Of a stretch of 35,724 nucleotides of DNA, positions 25,304-33,805 are shown piece by piece; within the stretch, counting starts at the first letter, position 1, and each line of letters starts with the position of its first letter. Below the pieces are notes generated by a model, which did no database searches, was not told the origin of the DNA, and worked only from the letters and a program-made list of their open reading frames with translations. Both the position numbers and the translations under genes were made by a program. Origin of the DNA: Gammaproteobacteria bacterium (lineage in GTDB: Bacteria; Pseudomonadota; Gammaproteobacteria; Chromatiales; Chromatiaceae); the NCBI GenBank assembly GCA_021773975.1, contig JAJFJN010000056.1, forward strand, positions 1 through 35,724, in the 5' to 3' direction.

Positions 25304-25333
25304 TTACAAGTTGCAGGTGGAAAAGGATATAAT
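25304..25333 (+). promoter_or_regulatory. Probable sigma-70 promoter of ychF
   Basis: TTACAA (25304-25309), an 18-base spacer, TATAAT (25328-25333). The -10 hexamer is a perfect consensus. It lies 44 bases before the ychF start codon. Confidence 0.6.
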
Positions 25334-25377
25334 CCCCGCCCGACCACCTTCTTCTATTTTCTCTTGAGGCACTTCAG

Positions 25378-26469
25378 ATGGGTTTTAAATGCGGTATTGT
25401 GGGTTTGCCAAATGTTGGTAAGTCCACGCTATTCAATGCGTTAACACAGGCTACAATCGCAGCCGAAAACTACCCCTTTTGCACGATTGACCCTAATGTG
25501 GGCGTTGTAGCTGTCGCAGATCCTCGCCAAGATAAGATTGCTGAGATTGTTAAACCGCAGAACATCATCCCTACCAGCATGCAGTTTGTTGATATTGCAG
25601 GTTTGGTAGCAGGTGCCTCTAAAGGTGAAGGGTTAGGGAATAAATTCCTGGCCAATATCCGTGAAACTGATGCCATCTGCCATGTTGTGCGTTGCTTTGA
25701 AGATGACGATGTGGTGCATGTTGCGGGCAAAGTTGATCCGCTGGCGGACATTGAAGTGATCAATATAGAGCTGGGGCTGGCAGATTTAGAATCAGTAGAG
25801 AAAGCACTGCATAAGGTGGCTAAACAGGCCAGGACAGGTGACAAAAAAATTCTGGTACAGAAGGTTTTGCTAGAAAGTGTGCGAGACCATCTTGATGCGG
25901 GTAACCCAGTCCGTTCGATGGCGTTGAATGAAGATCAGTTGTTGGCTCTGCGGGATCTTCACCTATTAACAATTAAGCCCACACTTTATATTGCAAATGT
26001 AGACGAAAGTGGCTTCTCAGATAACCCTGCGCTGGATGCTGTGATGGCATTTGCTGCTGCAGAAAACTCGGAAGTTGTTCCTGTGTGCGCAGCCATTGAG
26101 GCTGAAATAGCAGAACTGGATGAAGAAGATAAAGCTGATTTTCTATCAGACCTGGGACAAGATGAACCAGGCTTGAATCGGGTGATACGTACTGGCTATA
26201 AGCTGTTGAACTTAGAGACTTATTTTACCGCTGGAGTTAAAGAAGTGCGAGCATGGACAATACCGGTTGGTGCAACTGCTCCAGAGGCAGCGGGTGTTAT
26301 TCATACTGACTTTCAGCGAGGCTTTATTCGTGCAGAAGTCACCTCTTATGATGATTTTATAGCCTGTGGTGGTGAACAAGGTGCAAAAGAAGCCGGGAAA
26401 TTACGGCTTGAAGGCAAGGACTATATTGTACAGGATGGTGATGTGGTTCATTTCCGGTTTAATGTGTAG
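25378..26469 (+). CDS. ychF: Redox-regulated ribosome-associated ATPase YchF (Obg family)
   Basis: A 363-residue YchF/Ola1 protein. The P-loop is GLPNVGKST (residues 8-16), the switch II motif is [14 protein letters not shown] (about 72-85), and the usual NKxD specificity motif is replaced by NVDES, the known reason YchF prefers ATP to GTP. The C-terminus is a TGS domain ending in the conserved [18 protein letters not shown]. YchF binds ribosomes and influences stress responses. GAGG precedes ATG 25378. In many gammaproteobacteria ychF follows pth; here it follows manC, behind its own promoter. Intact and typical in length. Confidence 0.97.
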   Translation: MGFKCGIVGLPNVGKSTLFNALTQATIAAENYPFCTIDPNVGVVAVADPRQDKIAEIVKPQNIIPTSMQFVDIAGLVAGASKGEGLGNKFLANIRETDAICHVVRCFEDDDVVHVAGKVDPLADIEVINIELGLADLESVEKALHKVAKQARTGDKKILVQKVLLESVRDHLDAGNPVRSMALNEDQLLALRDLHLLTIKPTLYIANVDESGFSDNPALDAVMAFAAAENSEVVPVCAAIEAEIAELDEEDKADFLSDLGQDEPGLNRVIRTGYKLLNLETYFTAGVKEVRAWTIPVGATAPEAAGVIHTDFQRGFIRAEVTSYDDFIACGGEQGAKEAGKLRLEGKDYIVQDGDVVHFRFNV

Positions 26470-26514
26470 TGTAAACCATAGATAGCGTAATTTTCTGCTG
26501 CATTAATCCATGAC

Positions 26515-26543
26515 TTGAAAATAGCGAGCGTTTCCGGTACATT
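26515..26543 (+). promoter_or_regulatory. Promoter of the tRNA-Met gene
   Basis: TTGAAA (26515-26520), a 17-base spacer, TACATT (26538-26543). The tRNA starts 13 bases after the -10, leaving a short leader. Confidence 0.65.
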
Positions 26544-26556
26544 CGCCATCCCCTAT

Positions 26557-26633
26557 GGCTACGTAGCTCAGTTGGTTAGAGCACAGCATTCATAATGCTG
26601 GGGTCGGTGGTTCAAGTCCACCCGTAGCTACCA
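26557..26633 (+). tRNA. tRNA-Met (anticodon CAT, elongator type)
   Basis: A 77-base cloverleaf. Acceptor GGCTACG pairs with CGTAGCC-type 3' strand (CGTAGCTA end with wobble), the D-arm is AGCTCAGTTGGTTAGAGC, the anticodon arm is CAGCATTCATAATGCTG with CAT, the T-arm is GGTGGTTCAAGTCCACC, and CCA is encoded. It lacks the three G-C pairs in the anticodon stem that mark the initiator, and the first base pair is present, so it is the elongator Met tRNA or an Ile-decoding kAUA tRNA. A terminator follows. Confidence 0.95.
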
Positions 26634-26660
26634 AATATTGGTTTGATTAAATCGACCATC

Positions 26661-26688
26661 AAAAGCCCGCACAACAGCGGGTTTTTTT
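26661..26688 (+). terminator. Intrinsic terminator after tRNA-Met
   Basis: CCCGC (26666-26670), loop ACAACA, GCGGG (26677-26681), then seven T. A run of A before the stem extends the pairing. It ends the tRNA transcript. Confidence 0.85.
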
Positions 26689-26730
26689 GTGCCTGAATGT
26701 TTTATCCCGCTATCTTGCATTTTGAGCTGT

Positions 26731-26897
26731 CTAGGAGGCTGTCCGAGAATAGAAATCGTAGCGAGGGAAAGCCATTTTGAGTCAGATTTTTTGATCAAAT
26801 GAGGCGAATATTGGGCATATTTAACGAATTTGATCGGAAAATCTGGCCGAAATGGCTTTTCCGCAGTAGGTTTTTCTATTCTCGGACAGCCTCCTAG
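26731..26897. mobile_element. 167-bp MITE with 25-bp perfect terminal inverted repeats
   Basis: The first 25 bases (starting CTAGGAGGCTGTCCGAG) are the exact reverse complement of the last 25. Nothing between can encode a protein. The outer CTAG on both ends may be a target duplication or part of the repeat. One identical end occurs at 193-217. The interior has an inverted, imperfect arm (AAGCCATTTTG near the left, AAATGGCTTTTC near the right), so the whole element can fold on itself. The parent transposase is not in the window and I do not assign an IS family. Confidence 0.85.
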
Positions 26898-27048
26898 TTC
26901 AACCTTAAATCTCTGTAAATACTATTTGTGGCCCCTCCGGGCAGCATCCACTCTTCTTTCGTAATAAACCAACTACCAGCTATACTCAGATCACTTTATT
27001 CATTGTGCATTTCACATACAGGCCCACAGTGGCATGTAAGGAGAGGGG

Positions 27049-30000
27049 ATGGATTTCACGCGTGCTCTGGGTCTTGACAAACCAGCTAATAACCTGAATG
27101 AGGAGAGAGAAAGACTCCACCTCTACATCAACCTCAAACTGGCGGCCCTGGGGCAGCCAACCTGCACCAGCGGCAAGGCAATCACTTTTATGGACATTGC
27201 CGACGACCTGCTCAAGAGCTTTCAGGAGAAGAGTCGCCTACTCTCGGCGCATCACTGCCCGACTGACCGGCGTATCCAGAATTTTATTGATCGCTACCTG
27301 AGCGATCTGAAGCTAAAACAGCCCCCCACTTTGCCAACTGCCACCTTTGAGCTGGATCGGCACGGCATTGCACGTGAACTTTCATTGCCCGAACAGGGGG
27401 ATGAGTTTGTCTCTGATATTGTCTCCAGCTATCGCATTCAGCAGGGGGTTCTGCATAATCCGGCCAGTGACCGACGCACCACCGAGGGTTCTTTTCACAT
27501 CGCTGAGGGCGGTCTGCCGATCCCCGGTGATAAAAAAGCGGTGCCCAAAAACACCTTCGCTATCCTGCTGAAACAAGCTCTGCTGCCACCGCAGCAACTG
27601 CTGGCCATCCCCTTTACCAGCAGGATGCCAACACCCGCACATATGTTTGTATCGCTGCTGTTGCGTCCAGCCGTCTGCCCGGAGATTCCTGGCTATGAGC
27701 CGGAGAAGAGCCTGGAGATCCGTTTCTTCGCCCCCGCCAATCTGGTCAGTAATCTCGACTTTGTCGAGAGCATCTTTGGCAATGCCGGCAACCCCCATCT
27801 GCCCGACAACGATGCGGCACTGGATGTAGATCACTGGAGTGGCCACACCGGCTGCGTCATTCTCGCACCACATCTGGCAGGCTTGAGCAAAAAGGAGTTG
27901 GGGCTGCCACATTGGGATCAGGCAACCGACCGCCAACACAAGGATGGCATGTGCTGGAAAGAGGAAAGCGAGCGGTATAACGATGGCAACGCCTTCAAGA
28001 TAACCGCCCGCGATGAGAGCGGGGTTATCGTCACCCTGCTGGCAGACAACTACTACGGCTACTGCAAGAAAGAGGTCAAAACCCAGATCAGTTACGCCGC
28101 CAACCTTTTCGGTATGGCAGAAGAGGAGCACGCAGGTGGCGCGCTGGCCTTCAAACGCCGCAGCCATGGTGAAGAGTACGGCGTCGACAGCCGCACCCGG
28201 GAACCTGGATATAGATTCAGTGAGATGCTCAAACACTACAGCTCGATCATGACGCTGCTGCCTGAAGGTCACGCCGTGGATAATAACTATCCTGATCTTC
28301 TCTATCTTCCGCAAAACCTGCGCATGAATCTAAAAACCCAGAGCATCCGCTGGGAGCGCAACGGGCAGACGCAGACCATTCGACTGCAACCCGGCAAGGT
28401 CTACATGCAGCCCAATGGCTATCGCGTGGAGATGATCAAACATCGGGCCGCACCGACCTGGAATCTGGTCGGAACCGATCCCGAAGGGGTCTTCTGTCAC
28501 AAGCCCTGCACCGTCTCCGGCGGCGGAAAATCGGAGATATCCAAGGCACTGGGCGATGCCGTGCTGCATGGCCCCATGTTTGTCGATATGTTGGAGAAGG
28601 ATCTGGATCTCGTGCAGGAGATCTTCAACCGGGACTACTCCACCCGCTTCAAACCGGAATATGTCTCCGTCGATCGGGATATCAGCAGAAAACCATTAAG
28701 CAGCCAGCGCAGCCTGGGGTCGGTGATCAAACTGCTGACCCCCTCACCCATCTACACCGATAAGTTCAACCAGTGGCTGGCAACCCTGCCGCCGCGTATC
28801 CAGGCGCTGGCTTTTCTGATCAAACGTTTCTACCGTCCAGAGTGGGGCGATAACTGGCGCAGCCATCTCTCAGTAGAGGTTATGGACGGCGCACCGGGGC
28901 ATGAGCTAAAACTGGATGACCGCCGTGTCGTTGCCACCTATCTTCGCATCGGATTTAATCCAGAGGGTAAGTGGCGCACCTTCAAGCTCAGACAGGATTT
29001 CTTCTCCGCTGAAAAGATCCAGATGGAGGATGACATCAGCGTCTCAGTTGTGGTGCCCGCCTCCTGGCTGGCCCTGGATTGCGAATCAAAGCAGAGCGTT
29101 AAACTGGTGAAAAACTGCGAATACCGCCTGTTTCAACGGCCGGATGATGCCATCCACCCCGGTTTTGATAAACAGACCGAAGCCGATATGGCCCAACCCA
29201 ATAACTTCATCGCCAACTTTGAGCCACTCAAAGATGCCAGGCTGGCCACCGTGGTTGAGGATGTGCTGACATTCGGCAACTTCTCACCCCCCATGCATGA
29301 CCTGCTGCAAGGTGCCTATGATGCGGGTGATCGTTATGTCGTCTCATCGGCCCACCCCCGCATGGTGGATGGCAAGCCCTCGAAGAACCCGCGCTATCTT
29401 CAGATCCGCCCGGATCTGACCAACCCTATGCGTCGTTATGTTGCCGACATGGGCACCCGTTTCCACCGAAAAATCGCACTGGATGCCCCCGTCTGCTATC
29501 CGGTTGATGCCGTGTTGACCGGCCGACGGAACAACCCCCGTGAGCCGGGTATTCGGCCGCTGGCTGTCTACAACCCCATCCATTATCAGGAACTGCCCGA
29601 GCTGTTCATGGATTTCATCAGCAGCCTGACCGGAAAATCCCCCTCCACCACCGGAGCCGGTAGCGAAGGGGCGCTAACCAAAGGGCCATTCAACGCCCTA
29701 CGGCCAACTGTGGATCTCAACAACACCCTGGTCTCCTACGTCCTTACAGGCTACCCCGCCTTCTCCAGTTCAGCCGGACATATCGGATCGAATGTACGCA
29801 TTGATCATGATGTCAGCCTGTTGATCCCAGAGATTTGGGCACGGCTTGACGCGAAAGAGCGCCGCCCCGACTACCTACTCAAACAGGGTTATATGGAGCC
29901 ACTGCAAGATTTCGACCACAACGGACAACGGGTACTGGCCAGCCGACTCGGCTATCGAATAACCCACCAGTTTGTACGCAGTTTTCTGGGCAAAATCTTT

Positions 30001-30507
30001 GATAATCCTGATACCGTATTTACCGATGAGATCCTGCGCCCGGAGACCCAAAGCCTGGAAGACTTTGTCGACGGCATCACCAACATCGTAGAGACCCAAC
30101 AGCGCGTCGCACAACAGTATCTGGACGATGGCAGCATCGCCGATGCCTGTCCACCTATACAGGCACTGCTGCATATCATGGTTGCTGGAGAGTATCAGGG
30201 AATGAATATTCACAGCCCCACTTTCAGAACAATGTTCACCCGCGACTACCTGCTCTCTTCCGGCTGGTATCATCAACGTCTGAGAATAAAACAGGATCGG
30301 GATGCGGCTCTATGGGAGCGCCATCTAAAAGCCCTAAAAGATTTTATTGCGCTCCCCAGTCATGCTGAAGAGGCCGAACGGATGCAGCTTGAGCCACGCT
30401 TACAGGCAGCTCAACAACGACTGGAGCAGATCAAAAACCCGGAATACCTCAAGGGACTGATCGGCACCATTGGCGCTGACCCTTTACAACCGGCATCAGC
30501 GTCATGA
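27049..30507 (+). CDS. Very large uncharacterised protein with PEP-carboxykinase-like motifs
   Basis: An 1152-residue protein without signal peptide or membrane segments. I do not recognise a named family. Two stretches recall ATP-dependent phosphoenolpyruvate carboxykinase in the right order: NYYGYCKKEVKTQISY at about residues 335-350, like the PEPCK segment around its metal-binding Lys, and TVSGGGKSEISKALGD at about 488-503, like the kinase loop GLSGTGKTTLS. Spacing between them is much longer than in PEPCK. A HAGGALAF motif follows the first. The last 80 residues form a charged helical coiled coil. A strong AAGGAGAGGGG precedes ATG 27049. Third-position GC is higher than in the neighbouring chemotaxis genes. 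It stands alone between a MITE and a hairpin. A PEPCK-like metabolic or nucleotide-binding role is a guess from motifs. Confidence 0.75.
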   Translation: MDFTRALGLDKPANNLNEERERLHLYINLKLAALGQPTCTSGKAITFMDIADDLLKSFQEKSRLLSAHHCPTDRRIQNFIDRYLSDLKLKQPPTLPTATFELDRHGIARELSLPEQGDEFVSDIVSSYRIQQGVLHNPASDRRTTEGSFHIAEGGLPIPGDKKAVPKNTFAILLKQALLPPQQLLAIPFTSRMPTPAHMFVSLLLRPAVCPEIPGYEPEKSLEIRFFAPANLVSNLDFVESIFGNAGNPHLPDNDAALDVDHWSGHTGCVILAPHLAGLSKKELGLPHWDQATDRQHKDGMCWKEESERYNDGNAFKITARDESGVIVTLLADNYYGYCKKEVKTQISYAANLFGMAEEEHAGGALAFKRRSHGEEYGVDSRTREPGYRFSEMLKHYSSIMTLLPEGHAVDNNYPDLLYLPQNLRMNLKTQSIRWERNGQTQTIRLQPGKVYMQPNGYRVEMIKHRAAPTWNLVGTDPEGVFCHKPCTVSGGGKSEISKALGDAVLHGPMFVDMLEKDLDLVQEIFNRDYSTRFKPEYVSVDRDISRKPLSSQRSLGSVIKLLTPSPIYTDKFNQWLATLPPRIQALAFLIKRFYRPEWGDNWRSHLSVEVMDGAPGHELKLDDRRVVATYLRIGFNPEGKWRTFKLRQDFFSAEKIQMEDDISVSVVVPASWLALDCESKQSVKLVKNCEYRLFQRPDDAIHPGFDKQTEADMAQPNNFIANFEPLKDARLATVVEDVLTFGNFSPPMHDLLQGAYDAGDRYVVSSAHPRMVDGKPSKNPRYLQIRPDLTNPMRRYVADMGTRFHRKIALDAPVCYPVDAVLTGRRNNPREPGIRPLAVYNPIHYQELPELFMDFISSLTGKSPSTTGAGSEGALTKGPFNALRPTVDLNNTLVSYVLTGYPAFSSSAGHIGSNVRIDHDVSLLIPEIWARLDAKERRPDYLLKQGYMEPLQDFDHNGQRVLASRLGYRITHQFVRSFLGKIFDNPDTVFTDEILRPETQSLEDFVDGITNIVETQQRVAQQYLDDGSIADACPPIQALLHIMVAGEYQGMNIHSPTFRTMFTRDYLLSSGWYHQRLRIKQDRDAALWERHLKALKDFIALPSHAEEAERMQLEPRLQAAQQRLEQIKNPEYLKGLIGTIGADPLQPASAS

Positions 30508-30531
30508 GTATATAAACTCACTACTACTGGT

Positions 30532-30564
30532 AGTACTCCACCAACATTATATTGGTGGAGTACT
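30532..30564. terminator. Perfect 13-bp hairpin after the 1152-residue gene
   Basis: AGTACTCCACCAA (30532-30544), loop CATTATA, TTGGTGGAGTACT (30552-30564). The stem is perfect, followed by CCGCTTCTTTT, so the T run is weak. It most likely ends transcription of the upstream gene; it also lies in front of the convergent hsdM remnant. Confidence 0.6.
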
Positions 30565-30609
30565 CCGCTTCTTTTACACCGGCGTTAAACTAAGATTTCT
30601 CCGAGACCC

Positions 30610-31250
30610 TTAACGATTCAACACAGCTAACACAGTTCTAAAACTATCCAACCCCGCTTCCATATTCTCAATAATCTCCTCAGCCAACTCCTCAGGTTCC
30701 GGCAAGTCATCCAGGTCAGCAAGTGACTTATCCTTTAGCCAGAAGATATCCAGGCTGGTTTTATCGCGCGCGATAATCTCTTTGTAACTGTATTTACGCC
30801 AACGCCCTTCCGGGATCTTCTCCGCATGCCAGATCTCTTTCTTCAAAAAGGCTTTGTACCTTTTGTCCAGATGGTGGTTCTCAACCAAATAATCGTAAGC
30901 AGAAAGGAAAAAACCGCCCGTGCCACAGGCCGGATCGGCAATAGTTTGGTCAGGCTCCGGTTGCATGCACTCAACCATTGCCTTAATCAACGAGCGTGGG
31001 GTGAAGTACTGACCGGCACCGGACTTAGTATCCTCGGCGTTCTTTTCCAGCAGCCCTTCATAGATGGCGCCCTAGGTATCGGCGCCCAATCCACATCATT
31101 CACCATGTCCACCAGTCGTGAAAGCTTGGCCGGATCCTGAATCTTATGCTGTGCCTTGGTGAAGATCTGACCCAACATGCCCTTCTTCTTACCCAGTTCC
31201 ATCAACAGAGTGACGTAATGCACCTCCAGCTCAGCGCCCTTAGGACGTGG
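30610..31250 (-). pseudogene. hsdM: hsdM remnant (type I R-M methylase), internally deleted and frameshifted
   Basis: On the minus strand this gives, in order: HYVTLLMELGKKKGMLGQIF and AQHKIQDPAKL; a small deletion/frameshift at about 31071 (CCTAGG); then AIYEGLLEKNAEDTKSGAGQ, YFTPRSLIKAMVECMQP and methylase motif I ADPACGTGGFFLSAYD. At about 30840 the text jumps to the extreme C-terminus RWRKYSYKEIIARDKTSLDI...ENMEAGLDSFRTVLAVLNR. The middle, including the catalytic NPP(Y/F) motif, is missing, so it cannot methylate DNA. The N-terminal part is also missing, fused to rhuM at about 31250. It belongs with the hsdS and hsdR remnants upstream on the same strand. Coordinates are limits of recognisable sequence. 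Confidence 0.85.
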
Positions 31251-31970
31251 GAATGGATAGTTTTTCGCCGTCGAAACCTCCGTCCGGCTTGGCTCCCCGC
31301 CAGCGAAATGGCTTAAACCCAGATGGGGTTTATTGGCATCCACACGCTCGTGAATGACCTCAGCTGCGGTATGCCCATGCGACGCCCAATGCATCTTGTT
31401 CTGTACTTGCGCAAAAAAGGCCTGGCTCTGCCCAACATTGCCGTCGTAATCGATACTGGTGGCGTAGATATCACACACCTTGCGCCAAAATACTTTTTCC
31501 GACGAACGTATATCGCGGATGCGCGCCAGCAATTGATCGAAATAGACGCTGTTATCCGGGTTCTTCAGACGTTCATCATCCATAACAAAGTCTTTGGTGA
31601 GGAACTCTTTAAGCTGGGCAGTGGCCCAGGTACGAAACTGAATACCCCGGCTTGAGCGCACCCGGTAGCCCACGGCAAAAATGGCCTCCAGGTTGTAGTA
31701 CTCAATCTGGCGACTCACCTCGCGCTCACCCTCGACTTGAACTGTTGCAAAACATGCAACAGTTGCCTCACGGCTTAGCTCGCCATCTTCATAAATAGTC
31801 TTTAAGTGTTTAGAGATTACAGACTTCTCGCGCCCAAACAGCTCCGCCATCTGATTTAAGGTCAACCACAGGGTTTCACCCTCCAGGCGACACTCTAGAC
31901 GAAACCGGCCTTCATCGGTTTGATAGAGCAGGACCTGGCCTTTCTCCTGCTCTGGAAAATGATCATTCAT
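31251..31970 (-). pseudogene. rhuM: rhuM-like gene, 3' end lost by deletion fusion to hsdM
   Basis: From ATG 31970 (MNDHFPEQEKGQVLLYQTDE) the protein reads as a RhuM-family member: LWLTLNQMAELFGREKSVISKHL, then YYNLEAIFAVGYRVRSSRGI, then FFAQVQNKMHWASHGHTAAEV. RhuM proteins are common inside type I restriction loci; their function is unknown and the name comes from a Salmonella pathogenicity island. After about 240 residues, at STAKNY, the frame runs directly into hsdM sequence, so the usual C-terminal 80-100 residues are lost. The open frame can be extended upstream to 32063, but that part is the 70-bp palindromic element, not rhuM. A truncated protein could still be made. Confidence 0.8.
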
Positions 31971-32005
31971 CTGCACCTTCCCTGAAATGGAAACAAAGTG
32001 CGTGT

Positions 32006-32075
32006 GTAGAGTGCGCTGTGCGCACCTTGAGCGTAACGGAACCGGCGAGAATATGGTGCGCATGGCGCACTCTAC
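32006..32075. repeat. 70-bp palindromic element between hsdS and rhuM
   Basis: GTAGAGTGCGCTGTGCGCACC (32006-32026) and its imperfect inverted copy at 32055-32075 match at 19 of 21 bases, around a 28-base centre. The size, the strong termini and the absence of coding potential are those of a small MITE or REP-like unit. It sits exactly in the short gap between two genes of the decayed type I locus. Confidence 0.75.
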
Positions 32076-32084
32076 AAAGTCTCA

Positions 32085-33805
32085 TCATGCCGCTTTACCC
32101 CTTTTCTTGGCCGTCGTCTTTTGGCGCCCAACGGTTTTCTTTTTGCTCGCCGTTTTTTTCGCTACGGCCTGGGCGGCCAGTTCGGCCTTTTGTGCCTGGA
32201 TGCGTTGTAGCAGACCGCTGGCGGGTTCTTCGTTGGGATCCTGTACAACTAGCTGGCCGGAGAAGGCTTTTTTTAGAATGGATTGGCGTAGGGCTTCGGC
32301 GCGTTGGAGGCTGGTTTTAATGTCACTTTCAAGCACACTTATTTCTGATAGTTGTTCTTCGAGTTTTTGAACAATCATTTTTTGTTCTTCGTAAAAACAT
32401 AAAGGTATCCAGATGTTTTTAAGTTGTGCCGTATTTATCCTCGACCTACCCACTCCATGCACCAACTCTTCTATTTGCTTAAACGTGAGCCTAGTCGATA
32501 AAAAAGATGCCCAATAAACATTATTTAGCGTTTCTCCATGGACACGAACACAAAAGCAATCAGCCTTATTAATGGCTTTATCAATGTTATCTGGCACCAC
32601 AGCGACGCGAATTCTTTCAATAACAAATGATGAAAATATAATATCACCCGCCACAACCGTATGCTTTCTTAGCAGCTCGTATTTCTCTTCTGAAATATAT
32701 GATACTTTTCCATCTATAAACTCCAGAACACCGATGTTTTCAAGCCTTATAACTCGAACACCATTTTCCACATAGTCGCTGGTTTTTAAGTTAGAACCAA
32801 GCGGACCATCAAAAATCTCAGTGTCACATTCACCTAATTGCAACCACCTCCACTCCAAAGGAAGTGTTGGTAGAAAATCATTATTTGTTAAGTTTTCATC
32901 TTTTTTAAATATAGATTTCTTTGGCTTGCCCGGCTTCTTCCCACCCTTACCCTCAGCCTGCCAATGCTTCACCTTGGCTTGCCACGCATCCAGCTGTTGT
33001 TGGTAACGGACCTGGCGTTGATGCTGGATACGCGCTAACAGTTCCGCCGCTCCTGCGCGTCCTGCGCCCGCGGCACTTGTGCGTCCTTGCACATCGTCTG
33101 CCGTTTCCAATTTGTTGGCGTGATCTTTTCTCCACTGCGCAGTGAGCTTGCCTTCAAAGGCATGTTTAAGCAGGGCCTGGCGGTAGACCTTAAGTTGTTG
33201 GCGGGCAGTGTTAAGGCTTTCGATAGCGTTATCCAGCTCGGAGAAGAGTTCTTCGATTTTAGCAACGATGCGGTGTTGTTCGTTGAGGGGGGAGAATGGT
33301 ATTTCAATCTGAACATAATCTTTAAACTTAAGGTTTCTCAGATTGTTGCTGCCTGCCTGATATTTTGTAATTTCCCCGCTTTTATAAAAAAATTGAAGAT
33401 AGTGATTTAGATACTTTGAAGATACAAAACCAGAAGGACGTATCAAACGAAGAAAATTGGTTCCAATCTTCGAAATATCAGGATTATGAGACAAACAGCT
33501 TTTATCAATCAGTACAGTTCTGCCAACAGGCTGCTCAGGTCCTCCACCCGAAATCTCTACCAATATGTCATTTTCGAACAGTTTTCGAGTTTCAAGACTA
33601 GATCCTTTTATCAAACGTAGTGAAGCAGTTACCCCCTTATCTTCATCCCAATGACGAAACTCAGAGCCTCTGGTGCAACGCACGGAATATACCCGTCTTC
33701 TACATCATCAGGTGATTTTTCCCAATCGCCACCAATAACATGGATTAGCACTTCGTCTAGCGGCATTCTTTCCCAATTTTCCGGAACTTCAAGGTTTTGT
33801 ATCAA
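32085..33805 (-). pseudogene. hsdS: hsdS, type I restriction specificity subunit, frameshifted near the 5' end
   Basis: The main open part (33683 down to 32085, 532 residues) has the HsdS plan. TRD1 is about the first 110 residues. The first conserved helix region follows (LNEQHRIVAKIEELFSELDN). A Lys/Gln-rich spacer (RQVRYQQQLDAWQAK...) leads to TRD2 starting near PLEWRWLQLGEC, and the second helix region contains EEQLSEISVLESDI. A basic Lys-rich tail ends the protein. The true start is TTG 33805, overlapping the hsdR stop (TTGA), giving IQNLEVPENWERMPLDEVL. Between it and 33683 there are two frame changes: one extra A in the A run near 33713, and one missing base near 33684. HsdS would choose the DNA sequence for the M and R subunits. 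An alternative start at 33683 could give a protein lacking part of TRD1. Confidence 0.8.

Noticed and set aside
26731-26897. The inverted repeats as a bidirectional terminator or a large attenuator
   Set aside because: The 25-bp termini are identical to a distant isolated copy at 193-217, which fits a mobile element and not a gene-specific structure.
27382-28314. A 310-codon open frame on the minus strand
   Set aside because: It lies wholly inside the 1152-residue plus-strand gene, has no ribosome binding site, and the plus-strand frame is longer and shows consistent third-position bias. Long antisense frames are expected in GC-rich coding DNA.
30987-32063. A 358-codon minus-strand frame taken as one intact RhuM protein
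   Set aside because: Its first 31 codons come from the palindromic element, the middle is rhuM, and the end is hsdM sequence that finishes out of frame. It is a decay product, so I list rhuM and hsdM parts separately.
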